Shown piece by piece: positions 38,440-49,900 of a stretch of 55,884 bases of DNA. The notes beneath the pieces were generated by a model, which saw only the letters and a program-made list of their open reading frames with translations, did not search any database and had not been told where the DNA came from. Position 1 is the first letter of the stretch. Every line of letters begins with the position of its first letter. The position numbers and the translations under genes were made by a program. Source of the stretch: Ichthyophonus hoferi (taxonomy: Eukaryota > Opisthokonta > Ichthyosporea > Ichthyophonida > Ichthyophonidae). Location: positions 9,399 to 65,282 of the forward strand of contig NAOQ01000099.1 of the NCBI GenBank assembly GCA_002751075.1. The letters run 5' to 3'.

Positions 38440-38990
38440 ATTAGTGAACCCATATTCATTCTAACCTTGGTATACGTTTTCTGCCATACACTGGTTCATT
38501 CGCATTCAATGAAGCAGTTGGAGGTGTAGGTTCAGCTGGAACAGTAAGTGCCTCTTGAGTAGTAGGTTCCTCTAGAACAATAGTTTCACAGTTTTAGGCA
38601 GAAGATGAATGAACAATGGAGGCACTGCTAGGTTGTTGAGTTTTATTAACCCTGATGTCCGTCTCAATAGAAAATTAATTCTCTAAGATTGTCACTGATA
38701 TCAACCTCTCAGACAATGCAGAGCCAAGGCTGAAGTTTACATAATGTGGAGTTACTGATTTTTCACAAGTAGCAGACTTGCATTATAAGTTTGTTCTTAG
38801 CACATCTTCATAGTCAGAAAAAAAAGTTATCTCAACCTTTACTTCATTCATAAGCCATCGGATGAAAATGTGATTTTGATGTGCTTTCTCTTTTTTTAAA
38901 TGCTCTTCTTTGTATTATTGTCATGATCTATTTTAGTCTTCACTTGCAAAGTTATACAAAATTTGCTTAAGCACATTTATTTGTATATGA
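38440..38990 (-). pseudogene. Degraded coding-like stretch, family unknown
   Basis: The minus strand shows coding-like segments in one frame, among them IRWLMNEVKVEITFFSDYED and a Pro/Thr/Ala/Glu-rich segment (EEPTTQEALTVPAEPTPPTA) leading into YGRKRIPRLE. The frame is interrupted, no splice structure fits, and I do not recognise the family. It may belong to an old mobile element in this repeat-rich stretch. I leave it as a broken remnant. Confidence 0.3.
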
Positions 38991-39526
38991 TATTTGACTG
39001 GTTCTGATCTAAAGCTTGTTATTCGATTATATAGTTTCTTGGTAAATGACTGAGAGGTCAGTCATGCATTAGCCTTGATGCACAGTTTAGCATGGAAAAA
39101 AGGAAGAGAAGTAAATAATAACTCAAAATAAAAGAAAGAACTGCATGAGCATAAACAAGAGAGCAAGGAAGCAGCAAGCAGCAAAACAATTTAAAAACTG
39201 AAAACTGCAATATGGCATACAGACTGCATGTTTCTTTACATTAATAAGTACTAAGTAAACCAAGCTCCTCTTTTGCCAACAATGGCAATGACAAGTTAGT
39301 TTTGGAACAAAATATGTTGAAATACTGAGACAAAATAGGTGACGAACGCTCCAGTATATTAGAAGATACGACAGGAAAATAGATATTTTCCCCATATTTA
39401 ATCAGCAATTAAAACCTATCTTAACACCACCTATCCTCTCCTACATGTCCTGAACTATCAGATTGGCAAAGTCATTTAAGGACAGGTTAGCGAAGAATAA
39501 TAAAAAACAAAATTGAATAGGTGTAT

Positions 39527-39532
39527 TTTATT
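39527..39532 (-). terminator. Possible poly(A) signal of the orphan ORF
   Basis: AATAAA on the minus strand, about 185 bases past the stop codon at 39716-39718. It is plausible by position only. Confidence 0.4.
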
Positions 39533-39715
39533 ATGCATAAGATACCATTACAAATGTTACAAATGCATATTCTGAGCAATTAATGAATTCTTGAGTAGTA
39601 TTAAAATAAAAACGAACTATTAAAGATATTTCCTACTCACAAACCCTACTTAATCTATTTTTCTTGCTTATGTACAGTTTTTTTAAAAAAAAATAGAATA
39701 AAACTGGCACTACTA

Positions 39716-40927
39716 TTATGCCAAGATTTTTTCTTCTTCAGGGGTAATCGAGGCGTTCCTCAAGTTTGATACAAAAACTGGGGCAGCAGTATACATCTTT
39801 CCAGCACCAAAATTCCTATGCGAATAGGCAGATTTTTCAGATTTTTCAGTTACAGGCTTCGACGCTGTACCCCTAGATTCCGTAATCATCGGTCGTTGAG
39901 CAGATGCATTTAAATTCTTGGCTCCCTGCGTCTCAACCCCATTCTTGTTCCCATCTGTCTCATTTTCGTCCACCGAATTGTAGCGATTAGCATAGTATTC
40001 GTAACTAAATGGAGAGGAATAAGATCTATCATATGATGGGTGGATGTTCCAATGATAAGGAATAGAAGCAAGTGTAGGAAGACTATTTATATCTATATGT
40101 TCATCTGCATCCTCAACAACTGGTGCATCATCCAATGTGTAATCAATACATATGGTATCACATAAGACGTCAATATCTGCATCTGTAAGCTTGATGCCAA
40201 GAACGGGTGACTGGGAAACTTCAGGCACGTTGTCGCTGTCAGGAGAGGTCGAGGTCGAGGTCAAAAAAGATTCATCGCGAGTGTTACTTTGGCTTTGAGT
40301 CATAGAGGAAGCATCTGAATGGAAATCCTCCTCATTGAACGAATCATCATCATAGTCAGTAGAGGCACTAGAACGGAAACGGGTGAAGCTGGTTTCTGAA
40401 ATCTCTATTTTGGTAAGGGACTCTGACAAATGATTCAAAAGAGAAACCTGATCAGGTTCAGATTTTACTGGGACGAGTGTAGTTTCGGAACAAAGACTTG
40501 CAACGTCATCTTCTTCGTTTAGGGATATATTAACTAGAGGGTCTGAGTAATGCTTATAGCTTGAGGGCCCTGATCTGCATCGTGTGTGTGGTTTTCTTCT
40601 AGCGGAAAATTTCATAGCTGTACTAGGCCTAAAGGTTGAATTGAGGGAAAAAGGTGTGCTATTAGAATGGCAACGCACGTCATTAGAGTCCATCCCTTCA
40701 CCATGACTGTCAAATTTAATACTTTTGCAACGGAAAAAACCAGGGGAGCTATTAATAATATCGTTAACCTTTTGGATACGTTCCTTGTTGGGCTCTGAAG
40801 CAGTCCTGAGGGCACGAGATTTCTCATTGTACATCTCACTGTTCAACTTAGCAACACTAGGGGTAGGAATATCTTGTTCAGCTGAGGTAATAACCAGGTT
40901 TGTTGGTTTCTTTGGTTTGTTGGCCAT
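39716..40927 (-). CDS. Intronless 403-residue Ser/acidic-rich protein, family unknown
   Basis: I do not recognise this gene. An uninterrupted frame of 404 codons runs from ATG at 40927 (context AACAAAATGGCC, a good start context) to TAA at 39716-39718. A further upstream in-frame stretch has no ATG. The protein starts MANKPKKPTN and is polar. It has a basic N-terminal half (FSARRKPHTRCRSGP), then Ser/Thr/Asp/Glu-rich tracts (SASTDYDDDSFNEEDFHSDA, TSTSTSPDSDNVPEVSQSP). An acidic segment with more hydrophobic character follows (LTDADIDVLCDTICIDYTLD), then a Tyr-rich patch (YSSPFSYEYYANRY) and a charged C-terminus (ITPEEEKILA). There is no signal peptide, membrane span or catalytic motif. It is probably largely disordered, perhaps a regulatory or scaffold protein. 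A 1.2-kb frame is very unlikely by chance in DNA this AT-rich. It lacks introns in an intron-rich setting and lies beside old repeats, so a retrogene or lineage-specific gene is possible. Confidence 0.75.
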   Translation of the reverse strand: MANKPKKPTNLVITSAEQDIPTPSVAKLNSEMYNEKSRALRTASEPNKERIQKVNDIINSSPGFFRCKSIKFDSHGEGMDSNDVRCHSNSTPFSLNSTFRPSTAMKFSARRKPHTRCRSGPSSYKHYSDPLVNISLNEEDDVASLCSETTLVPVKSEPDQVSLLNHLSESLTKIEISETSFTRFRSSASTDYDDDSFNEEDFHSDASSMTQSQSNTRDESFLTSTSTSPDSDNVPEVSQSPVLGIKLTDADIDVLCDTICIDYTLDDAPVVEDADEHIDINSLPTLASIPYHWNIHPSYDRSYSSPFSYEYYANRYNSVDENETDGNKNGVETQGAKNLNASAQRPMITESRGTASKPVTEKSEKSAYSHRNFGAGKMYTAAPVFVSNLRNASITPEEEKILA

Positions 40928-43565
40928 TTTGTTCTTTTCAGTTTGTAGATTCACTTCAATAAAAAAATAAAATTAAGACAAATTTCAACTATTGGAGTCA
41001 CTTTCATTTGTACATACGTATATATATATAGATAAATATAGAGAGAGATATATATATTTTTATATTTATATATAGATTACAAAACTACCAATCAAGTGAA
41101 GGCATGCAATGCAGATAGATCCTAACCATATAATAGGCAGACCTAAAATGCCAAACGTTATTAAAGTTATTAGTATATTATATACATGATATATACTCAA
41201 TAGAATATAGTAAGCCATTTAACCTTCAATAAGATTTCTAATTGCATACTCAGCTTAACTACCAAATACCATCGCTTTAATTAGCTGGAGTTAGTAAAAA
41301 AAGAACATAAAAAAAAAAAATCCCAATTAAATCATAAAAAAATATACAAAAATAATTTTAAGAACAATTTACAAGAAAATTTGATCATTTTTTAAGAAGC
41401 TTAGTTTATTGTATGAAACTCTATAATTGATTGATCACCAATTACACTAATTGCTAGAGTTGCGCTCAGATATCCAATCACACCAATCATAGGTTAGACT
41501 CATAATCATTTATTTCCTGTACCATCTGCCACGAGCTGATATGAGCATCCCTTATGCACTGCAATTACGTAACTATTCAGCGCTGTTGGCTCAGAATAAG
41601 GAATTCTATTAGTTATCGTGCCTCATGGATTTCTGTAATAATAGCTGCCGGTATAGGTTCCTTCAATATTCCCACAAAGAGGCGCTCCAGATGGCTGCTA
41701 TGCTCTCCTACATTTGTGTTAGTATAAACAAGATTAATTTAGTAAAAAACTGAAAGGCTTAGAAAAAAAAAAATGCTATGGCTAAAGAGCTGGCTAAGGT
41801 ATATATAGTAGTGCTTAACAAAGGAAGAGCAGTAATTGTATGATATTTAATTGCTGCCTTAGTTTGTTATCCTGAAGAAAAACACGGCGATTGATTGATT
41901 GATTGTTGACAGCTAACTAAGTTTACGTACGTAATTATAAATAGCAATTCAAATCTTCGTGCACTATCATACCCTGTCATTGGCTAGTCAAAGCATAGTG
42001 AATCAGGTGGTCTAATAGAATAACTATTATATATAGATATCAAAGTTTCAGATCTTAAACGTATTGCAGAGAATAAATGGGAAGAGCCTCTATGTATGCC
42101 TAATGCCTATACCACACGCTTGCAGACTACACAGTGTTGGATGGTATGGGCCTTTATAGATATAATTCGTTGTCGTTTATTATTCATATTGGGTAAATCC
42201 GATTTCAACACATTATGAATGAATCATTAACTCTAGTTAGATACTATGTAGCGGATTGCCAGCCATATATGCATTTCAATTTTTGGGCAAGTGCACTGAT
42301 AGGTGGCAAATATTTTTTCCGACCAATTGGCTGAAGTAGACGCAATCTCCGCATTCTAGTATATTGCTTTTCTATAGTTAAACTTCCTAAATCTCATGCA
42401 GGGTTAATTATTATACTGCCGGCACTGCCTTTTTAAGAACAAAATGAACAGCTCTGTGCGGTTGTTCCCATTTTCAGTTTAATCAGGGCGCTATTGGACT
42501 TATTGCTTTTGTTCTTGCTTATTGTGCCGAATGCTAGACTAGTGTAATAGAACTTAGTGATTTTCACATTTAGTAAATAATGCTGGGCCAACCCTATATA
42601 TACAGTCTTGAATACAATCATTCACTGCGCCTGAATCAATCAGGATGTTAACAGCATCATTATAGGTATAAAAGAAAGCTAGTTGTACTAGAATTCTTTA
42701 TGGTTTTAAGCATGTACATTGGTAGAGACAAGGAAATAAACTAAACTAAACAATTGGTTCACACCTCTAAAAAGGTGCAAGAAACTGGTGTACAATCAAC
42801 ATTAGCAGACACGACATTATTACGATGGCAAACGTAATCGCCTCAGTGACAAACTGTGGTTGGAAAGTTTTAGATATACACACATTTTGTTATAAGATGG
42901 TTTTCCTTTATGAATTAGACACACTTCTAAGCAAGTTTCTTTCAATTGAAAAATATACCAATATCTTATTTTTAATAATTAGTGGTATAAGGTCCTACAT
43001 AGAGGCTAGATTGAGTCATTTGACCTTACTAAATAGCTGTAGGCTACAAGAATACATATTATTTTCAATATTCTTCAGTAATCAACCTTTACTAAATTAA
43101 ATACTTATTTCATGGTATTCCATCAAATAATCCTCATCCTATTGAAAATCAAAAATGTACATCAACTTTCTTAATAACTGCTACATATATATCTATATTT
43201 ACGTACTGTTTGAAACAAGAGCGCAAGCGAGGAAGCAGCCATTTCAAGCCTATGTAAAAATATTATACGATAGCAGATTATTGCCTTTAGCTCAGGTGTC
43301 TCTCTTTGCTTATAAACATCAATCACGATAAGTTCTAATATAATTTTAGCGTTAGAGAGTTTTGAAAAGAAGGTATGTGTAAATTTCAAGCTAACCAGGC
43401 CTATATCAAATTATCATTGCTTACTATTAGGTTAATATCGCCTACTATTAGTACTATTACGTCAGACTTTCTGAGCCAATCGATCGGACCAATTACATTC
43501 CATATTCTCTACTACTCTCAACAAGTACATTGCATATGAGAGCATTCTATGCCCTCATATAAAAA

Positions 43566-43596
43566 TATATCATATATATATATATATATATATAAA
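43566..43596. repeat. TA microsatellite
   Basis: A run of alternating T and A about 30 bases long in the intergenic region upstream of HEATR5. Confidence 0.8.
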
Positions 43597-43798
43597 ATAA
43601 TAAATGGCGAAGAAATTTGTTTTGTGTGAGGGTGACTGTCATTCCTGAATTAACTTGATTATAAAGACTTCATTAAAGCCTTATGTTAAGGGAATGTTGC
43701 TAGCTCTATATAGAAAGCTTTTATGATTGGTCAGTTACAGATCCAATCTTATTGTTAGATTGGCCTTGTCCTATATTTTATATTACATTATTGCATAA

Positions 43799-43800
<2 letters not shown>

Positions 43801-43851
<51 letters not shown>
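43801..43851. repeat. TTA trinucleotide microsatellite
   Basis: About 17 TTA/TAT triplets with a single interruption (TAG), 400 bases upstream of the HEATR5 start codon. Confidence 0.9.
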
Positions 43852-44259
43852 ATATATGAATATATTAGGCTTCTTAATATAAATAATAAGCCAACACCAA
43901 TATAATTAATTGTGTACGTTAAAGAAAAATATAACTATTGTCGGTGGTTATTATTACCATCTCCTATATTTACTAAGACAGTCACTGCACACTTTTTTAC
44001 ACACCTCGACACAGTTAAAAGCAAAGGCTCAACTGAAACCCAGGCGTGTGGAGGGTTATTATATATTGGTGTTAATATGAGAATTGTTTTCATGTTCTAG
44101 GTAATGCATTAGTATTTACTAGTGAGACTGCATTCATAGTTTAGCGAACAGTAATATTAGTATCTTGAAGTGTACTTCAGTAAAGAGAACGTAGAAGCAA
44201 AGACCAAACCAAACACCATACACACACTCTTACGTGCTTGATTGCATTTAATCACAACC

Positions 44260-45526
44260 ATGGCAAACGCAAAGACATTATTCCTTGATGAAAGTAAGCT
44301 TACTAAGCTTACAGACATCAAGTTGGCTGTATATCTATTGGGAAGATTGAATGAACTGGAAAAGATTATCCCTACTCTACCCCAGGCAAGTGTTGATACC
44401 CAAAGACGAATATTAATAGAATAATAAAAGGACATGGAAAAAATATTGACAGAGAGATTGATAGCTCTGCTCAAAGGGATCGTGTTTTTGTGTATAACAT
44501 AACTTGGGAACTTTGTACATGTGTTTGTGTTTGTATATTTTTGTTATTGATATATATATATATCCGTAGCTGTACCTTTTTGTGTACTTGCATGCTCCGT
44601 TAAAGACCACCTAGCATAGTGTGTACTTGCTATGTGAAGACAGAGTAAAAGAAGGAAGGTATAGGTGATAATTATATATAAATATGCTATGATAGTTATG
44701 ATGAAGTAATAAGAAGTAGATTGACAAGTGAGCAGGGGCATATGGGTGTATTATATTTGTGACAGAATATTTAACTGGGAACTTCAAAAATTTCGATTAC
44801 ATTGAGTACGTTAGTTGAAAATGAAATAATTAGCTGAGCTACCATGTGAGGTCACCAACACTACTATATTGTTATACTATTATTATTATAGCATTATAGT
44901 ATCATATTGTTATGTGGTTATACCATTTTATCATTATATTGTTATATTGTTATAGCATTGTATTGCTATATTGTTATATTGCCATATTATTATTATAGAA
45001 TTATATTACCATATTGTTATAGTATTGCATTACCATATAATTATATTATTAATGTTACATTTCTCTACTACACGTAGATTTCATATGATATATAGTCTTA
45101 TTCATAGCTTGATTTAAAGATCTGCTGTTCCATCTAAGTGGTTTGATTTAAGATACAATCAGTACCTTATTAATCATTTATAAAACATATTAACTTTATT
45201 TGCTCTTCAAGTACTCATGTAGATAACATAAATCACACGATTTTGACATAATAACCAGTGTAGTTACTATACTATATTATACTACACTACACTATGCTAT
45301 CTACTATCTTAACTGTACGATCTGGCCACAGGATGTATTCAAGAGTGAGCAGGGTGTGTTAGAAACACAACTGCTACAGATTATGACCCAGTCACTGGGT
45401 CCACCAGTGATGGCTATTGCAGCTAGGTGAGGGCAGGGCTATGTGCCTTTGTTTATTATATATGTGTATACGTGTGTTTAAGATATCATTATATTATATT
45501 ATACTGTACTATATTGTATTGTATAG

Positions 45527-45568
<42 letters not shown>

Positions 45569-46876
45569 TACTAAGTATNNNNNNNNNNNNNNNNNNNNNN
45601 NNNNNNNNNNNNNNNNNNNNNNNNNNNNNNNNNNNNNNNNNNNNNNNNNNNNNNNNNNNNNNNNNNNNNNNNNNNNNNNNNNNNNNNNNNNNNNNNNNNN
45701 NNNNNNNNNNNNNNNNNNNNNNNNNNNNNNNNNNNNNNNNNNNNNNNNNNNNNNNNNNNNNNNNNNNNNNNNNNNNNNNNNNNNNNNNNNNNNNNNNNNN
45801 NNNNNNNNNNNNNNNNNNNNNNNNNNNNNNNNNNNNNNNNNNNNNNNNNNNNNNNNNNNNNNNNNNTAGTATTATATATATATATATATATATAATATAT
45901 ATATATATGTTCTAAAGGATGCTTTGGTGAGACGGGTTAATGCGTAAGGTATGTTATATCATTTACATATGATGGATGTGAGGGTATGATAGTGTAATAG
46001 TATAATAATATGCTAAGATAAGAATATAAGAATATAAAACGATAGGAGTATGAGATCATTATAGTGTATAGCCATATCTACCTACACTACTATGTCCTAC
46101 TATACTACTATACACTACTATACACTCCAATGTACTACTACATACTACTATGCACTACTATACACGACTATATACTACTATCTACTTCTATATACTACTA
46201 TACACTACTATATACTACTGTTTCCTATTATACATTATTATACACGACTATACACCACTACCTACTTATATGCACTACTATCTACTACTATATTTTACTA
46301 TACACTACTATTAACTCAATTGTCCTTTGTATATATATGTAGCCAGAATATCTGTATACTTGGTTGTGGTTGGATTGGTGGTATGGGTGCCCTGCTGGGA
46401 ACACTATATTGTTTAAATATTTACACGTAGGCCTATGATATTACAGACAGATACCATACTACCTAGCGACATAATGATTGGGTGTGTTAGCTATCTTAAT
46501 AGTCATTGGCTGTATAATACCCATACACACAATTCAATTCGCAGAATATATTTATAGCCGTAGTTCCAACACAAGCCACTATAATATTATCAAGCAATCT
46601 TTATGTACTAACTGTCATTATGCCCCGCACATAGAGTTATGACCCTTCTCTTGCAACTGGGTCGTAATGATCGGCTCTTCAATATAATTAATTCTATTAA
46701 TGATCTCATTAAGATGCGAGATGACATTGGCTCAAAACTGTAGGTGATGCCTGTATTGAATTTATTCATTGTATCTCATGTAGGTGTACAATATATATAT
46801 ACGATATAAAGGAAAAGAAGAGAGATTGAATATTAGACATGTGAGTATTAAATAAATGAATAGGAAATAGATAGAT

Positions 46877-46907
<31 letters not shown>

Positions 46908-49900
46908 TTAACAAGATGTCATATGGAAAGAGAAATGAGTATAGGCTTGTAAAAAAACACGGACAGGGTCACACTCTTCCGTACATATACATAAACATGA
47001 TAGGTACAAGCCACCAAATAAACAGAGTTATTGGTATTCTTATTGGTTGTATTATTACATAGAGGCGACTTTCTGTATATATGTACCATACCTACTATAC
47101 TTACTATGAAAACTATTCACACTCTACATACCATACTTACTATGGGTATAATGTGGCATAGTATGATATGTTATGGTATAGTGTGGTATAATGTGGTATA
47201 CTATGGTATGGTATGATGTGGTATAGCGTGTGGTATGGTGTATTATGGTATGGTATGATATAATATGTTATAGTATGGTATAGTATAGTGTGATATAATG
47301 TGGTATAATGTGGCACAGTATGGTAAAGAAAGGTAACTCTATATCCATATTACCATATATACTATGGTCACCTACTGACCTAATCATTCTTATAGGGCTG
47401 CCTTTGCGTATTTAAATGAAATCTATCGAGTACTAGGAAAGAAGGTATATAGAATGGCTGTTATTATAGTGGATTATTGCTGTTGCTGTTGCTGTTATTA
47501 TTTCTATTATTATTATTATTAGTATTAGTAGTAATAGTAGTAAGCTATGCATATATATACTATCACATATACATCCACTCTTACCATGATTTTCCTGGTA
47601 ATCATTCCACTCTAACTACCACATCTTATTACACTAAGTGTATCTATTGGTGCTCACACTGCCATAATTAATTATACAAGTGCATACCTACCTATAGGAA
47701 CACACATCTATCAATAGATACATCCACCTCCTTTCCTCCCACATTATAGAGAAACAATATGTTTAATATATATATATATGTATATGTGTGTGTGTGTTTG
47801 CGTTTCTCCACGAGACCCATATACACACACCAATATATATAGATCTGTATGTTTTTTAATGGAATTATTTTTAATTTATACACGGAATACGTATTCAGTG
47901 GTTTGGAGTATTTTAATGCATCAATAAAATTTTCTTTGTTTTTAATGACTCTAATTTGAAGTGTTACACAAAGAAATATAGGGTACATTATAACATAATA
48001 TTGTAATATTATAAGATCATACTAGAGTACCATCATATTTACACACGTACTATCATATATATTCTAATATTCCTTACCTATTTTGCTAGGCGGGTCCCCT
48101 TAGTGGCGACACCATTGTACTACTTACAAAGATAATCAAAAACAACTCAGAGGTAAGATATAAATATAGCAACCAGTAACCATGGTTACCTATGTGAATG
48201 GTTAAACTTTCTGCTTTAGGAGGTTACTTGCTGATAAAATATCCCGAGTCTAGAACCTTTTCAATGTAATAGTATTGGCATCTTAAGATATTAGTGAATA
48301 TATTCTTGTGATATGCTTGAAAATTGAAACATGTAGTTGAAATTAGATAAATATACTTGGAATATTTTAAAACTTCATATTGTCATATCGAAATCATCTC
48401 ATCTGTTACAAGAATGGCGTTAAGTAACCTTTGAAATATTCAAATTATCACCTGAGTGCCAATGTTTGAAAGAGAACCATCTTTTCCAATGAAAACACTA
48501 TTAGTTTTAAATTTCGTCTACACAGATATACACACGCGTGCATATACACATGCAGATCTTATTTATTTATATTATTTAAATATCTAAGTGTAAGCGCTTG
48601 CCTGGTTTGAGGTGTAAATAGTTACATCCTGTCAATGTGTAGAATATCTTTATAACATACCATAATATACTATGGCGGTCTCTACTATATCCCTTTTGTA
48701 AGCATATAGTGATGAACATATACCTATGGGCTCATACGTACGTCATTATTTATAATATCCGACTGTATAGATGTTATGTGTGGATCTATTCATGTTATTG
48801 CATAAAACACACGCACATATATATATGGCATAAATTTACCAGTCTCTTTATATACTAATATATGTGCCTATGTATGTGTATGGATGTATGTATGTATGCA
48901 TACATATACGTATGTGTATATAGATGGATGTATGATTGACCTCTGCCTATCCTCTCACCTAGGATGCTCTATTAAGAGGAGATGCGATAGAATTATGCAC
49001 AAGTATTGTTCTAGGTTGCAATGAATCTGCTATATCTATGCACAAAGATATGTTTAAATTGGCCCGACCCATGCTCACTGACAAGTTGTCTTCTAATAGA
49101 ACCAGTGCTGCCAAGGTGAGCGAAGTTGCTTGTAAGTGTAGTGGTTGAGGAGATTTATAGGGTTGTATAGGACAGAAGTAATAGGTATGATGGTGATAAC
49201 AATAGTTGTAATGGTAGTCACCACATCTTTCTATGCTGACGTTTTGTGTACAGACAAACACACACTGTGTGGACGGTGCCCTATAACCCTAGATGTATTT
49301 ACATATGTTTATTGTGTAACATATATGGCTCTAGTCCGCTTATTTGTATTGTTTAGCGGTGCTTAAAATATGGTTATTTGCTGCCCATTAAATGGTTTAT
49401 ATTTTGACAAGAATAAAAAAATACTAACAACTTACAATTAATATTAACGATTGTATATCTACTGTGAAAGGCTACTTTAAAAATTACCAATTTTTTAAAA
49501 CTTTTTTGACATTAAACGAATGTACAGCAACCCCAATATTTATATATTTTGGCTTCACACTAAAGCACGGATTTTATATAGATTTTATACATGTTTTATT
49601 ATGTACCATACAACATACTAACACTTAACACCGTGTGTAGTGCTTAGCTGCTATGGTACAAGTAGCAAATACACTCCCCTTGGAGGTAGAGGGTACCTTT
49701 CATATGGCCTTGAAAGGCTTGGACTGTGACGATTCTCAGGTATGCTATATATACATAATATTATTTTATCAGGCTCTATACGCTTCATTATATTGTGTAC
49801 TATATACTTTTTTGAAAACAAATCTACTTTAAATTTTTTTTTGCATAAGGTATATAATGCCAGATCTTACTGTAGACTGCCCTCTCATGGATAATACTAG

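Larger units (their letters stand above)
32390..39715. other. Repeat graveyard between the TBC gene and the orphan ORF
   Basis: No intact gene is seen. The left 700 bases probably hold the TBC promoter. From about 33.1 to 37.8 kb the DNA is a mosaic of old repeat pieces in both orientations, listed separately. From 37.8 to 39.7 kb there are degraded coding-like stretches and, at about 39.0-39.5 kb, plain AT-rich DNA. Open frames of 60-90 codons in this interval have no convincing family. Confidence 0.6.
40928..44259. other. Intergenic region between the orphan ORF and HEATR5
   Basis: Both genes point away from this interval, so it should carry two promoters. It is AT-rich, with a GATTGATTGATTGATTG run at 41889-41905 that could be the tail of an old retroposon. 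It also holds TA and TTA microsatellites near the right end. The 91-codon frame at 42825 has no family signal. No gene is seen. Confidence 0.5.

Noticed and set aside
41889-41905. ATTG run as a proven LINE/SINE tail
   Set aside because: A four-unit tetramer run alone is not enough; no upstream body of a retroposon can be recognised.
42825-43100. 91-codon ORF starting ATGGCAAACG, like the HEATR5 start
   Set aside because: The shared ATGGCAAACG is short and the proteins diverge at once. There is no splice structure or family signal, so it is probably chance.
45917-45950. DALVRRVNA-like frame right of the gap as an exon
   Set aside because: No homology, and the phase does not close with the exon ending at 45426.
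46342-46430. Frame with QNICILGCGWIGGMG as a HEATR5 exon
   Set aside because: It resembles the HEATR5 style but does not align. The exons on either side (45426 and 46635) already join in phase and in homology, so no exon is needed.
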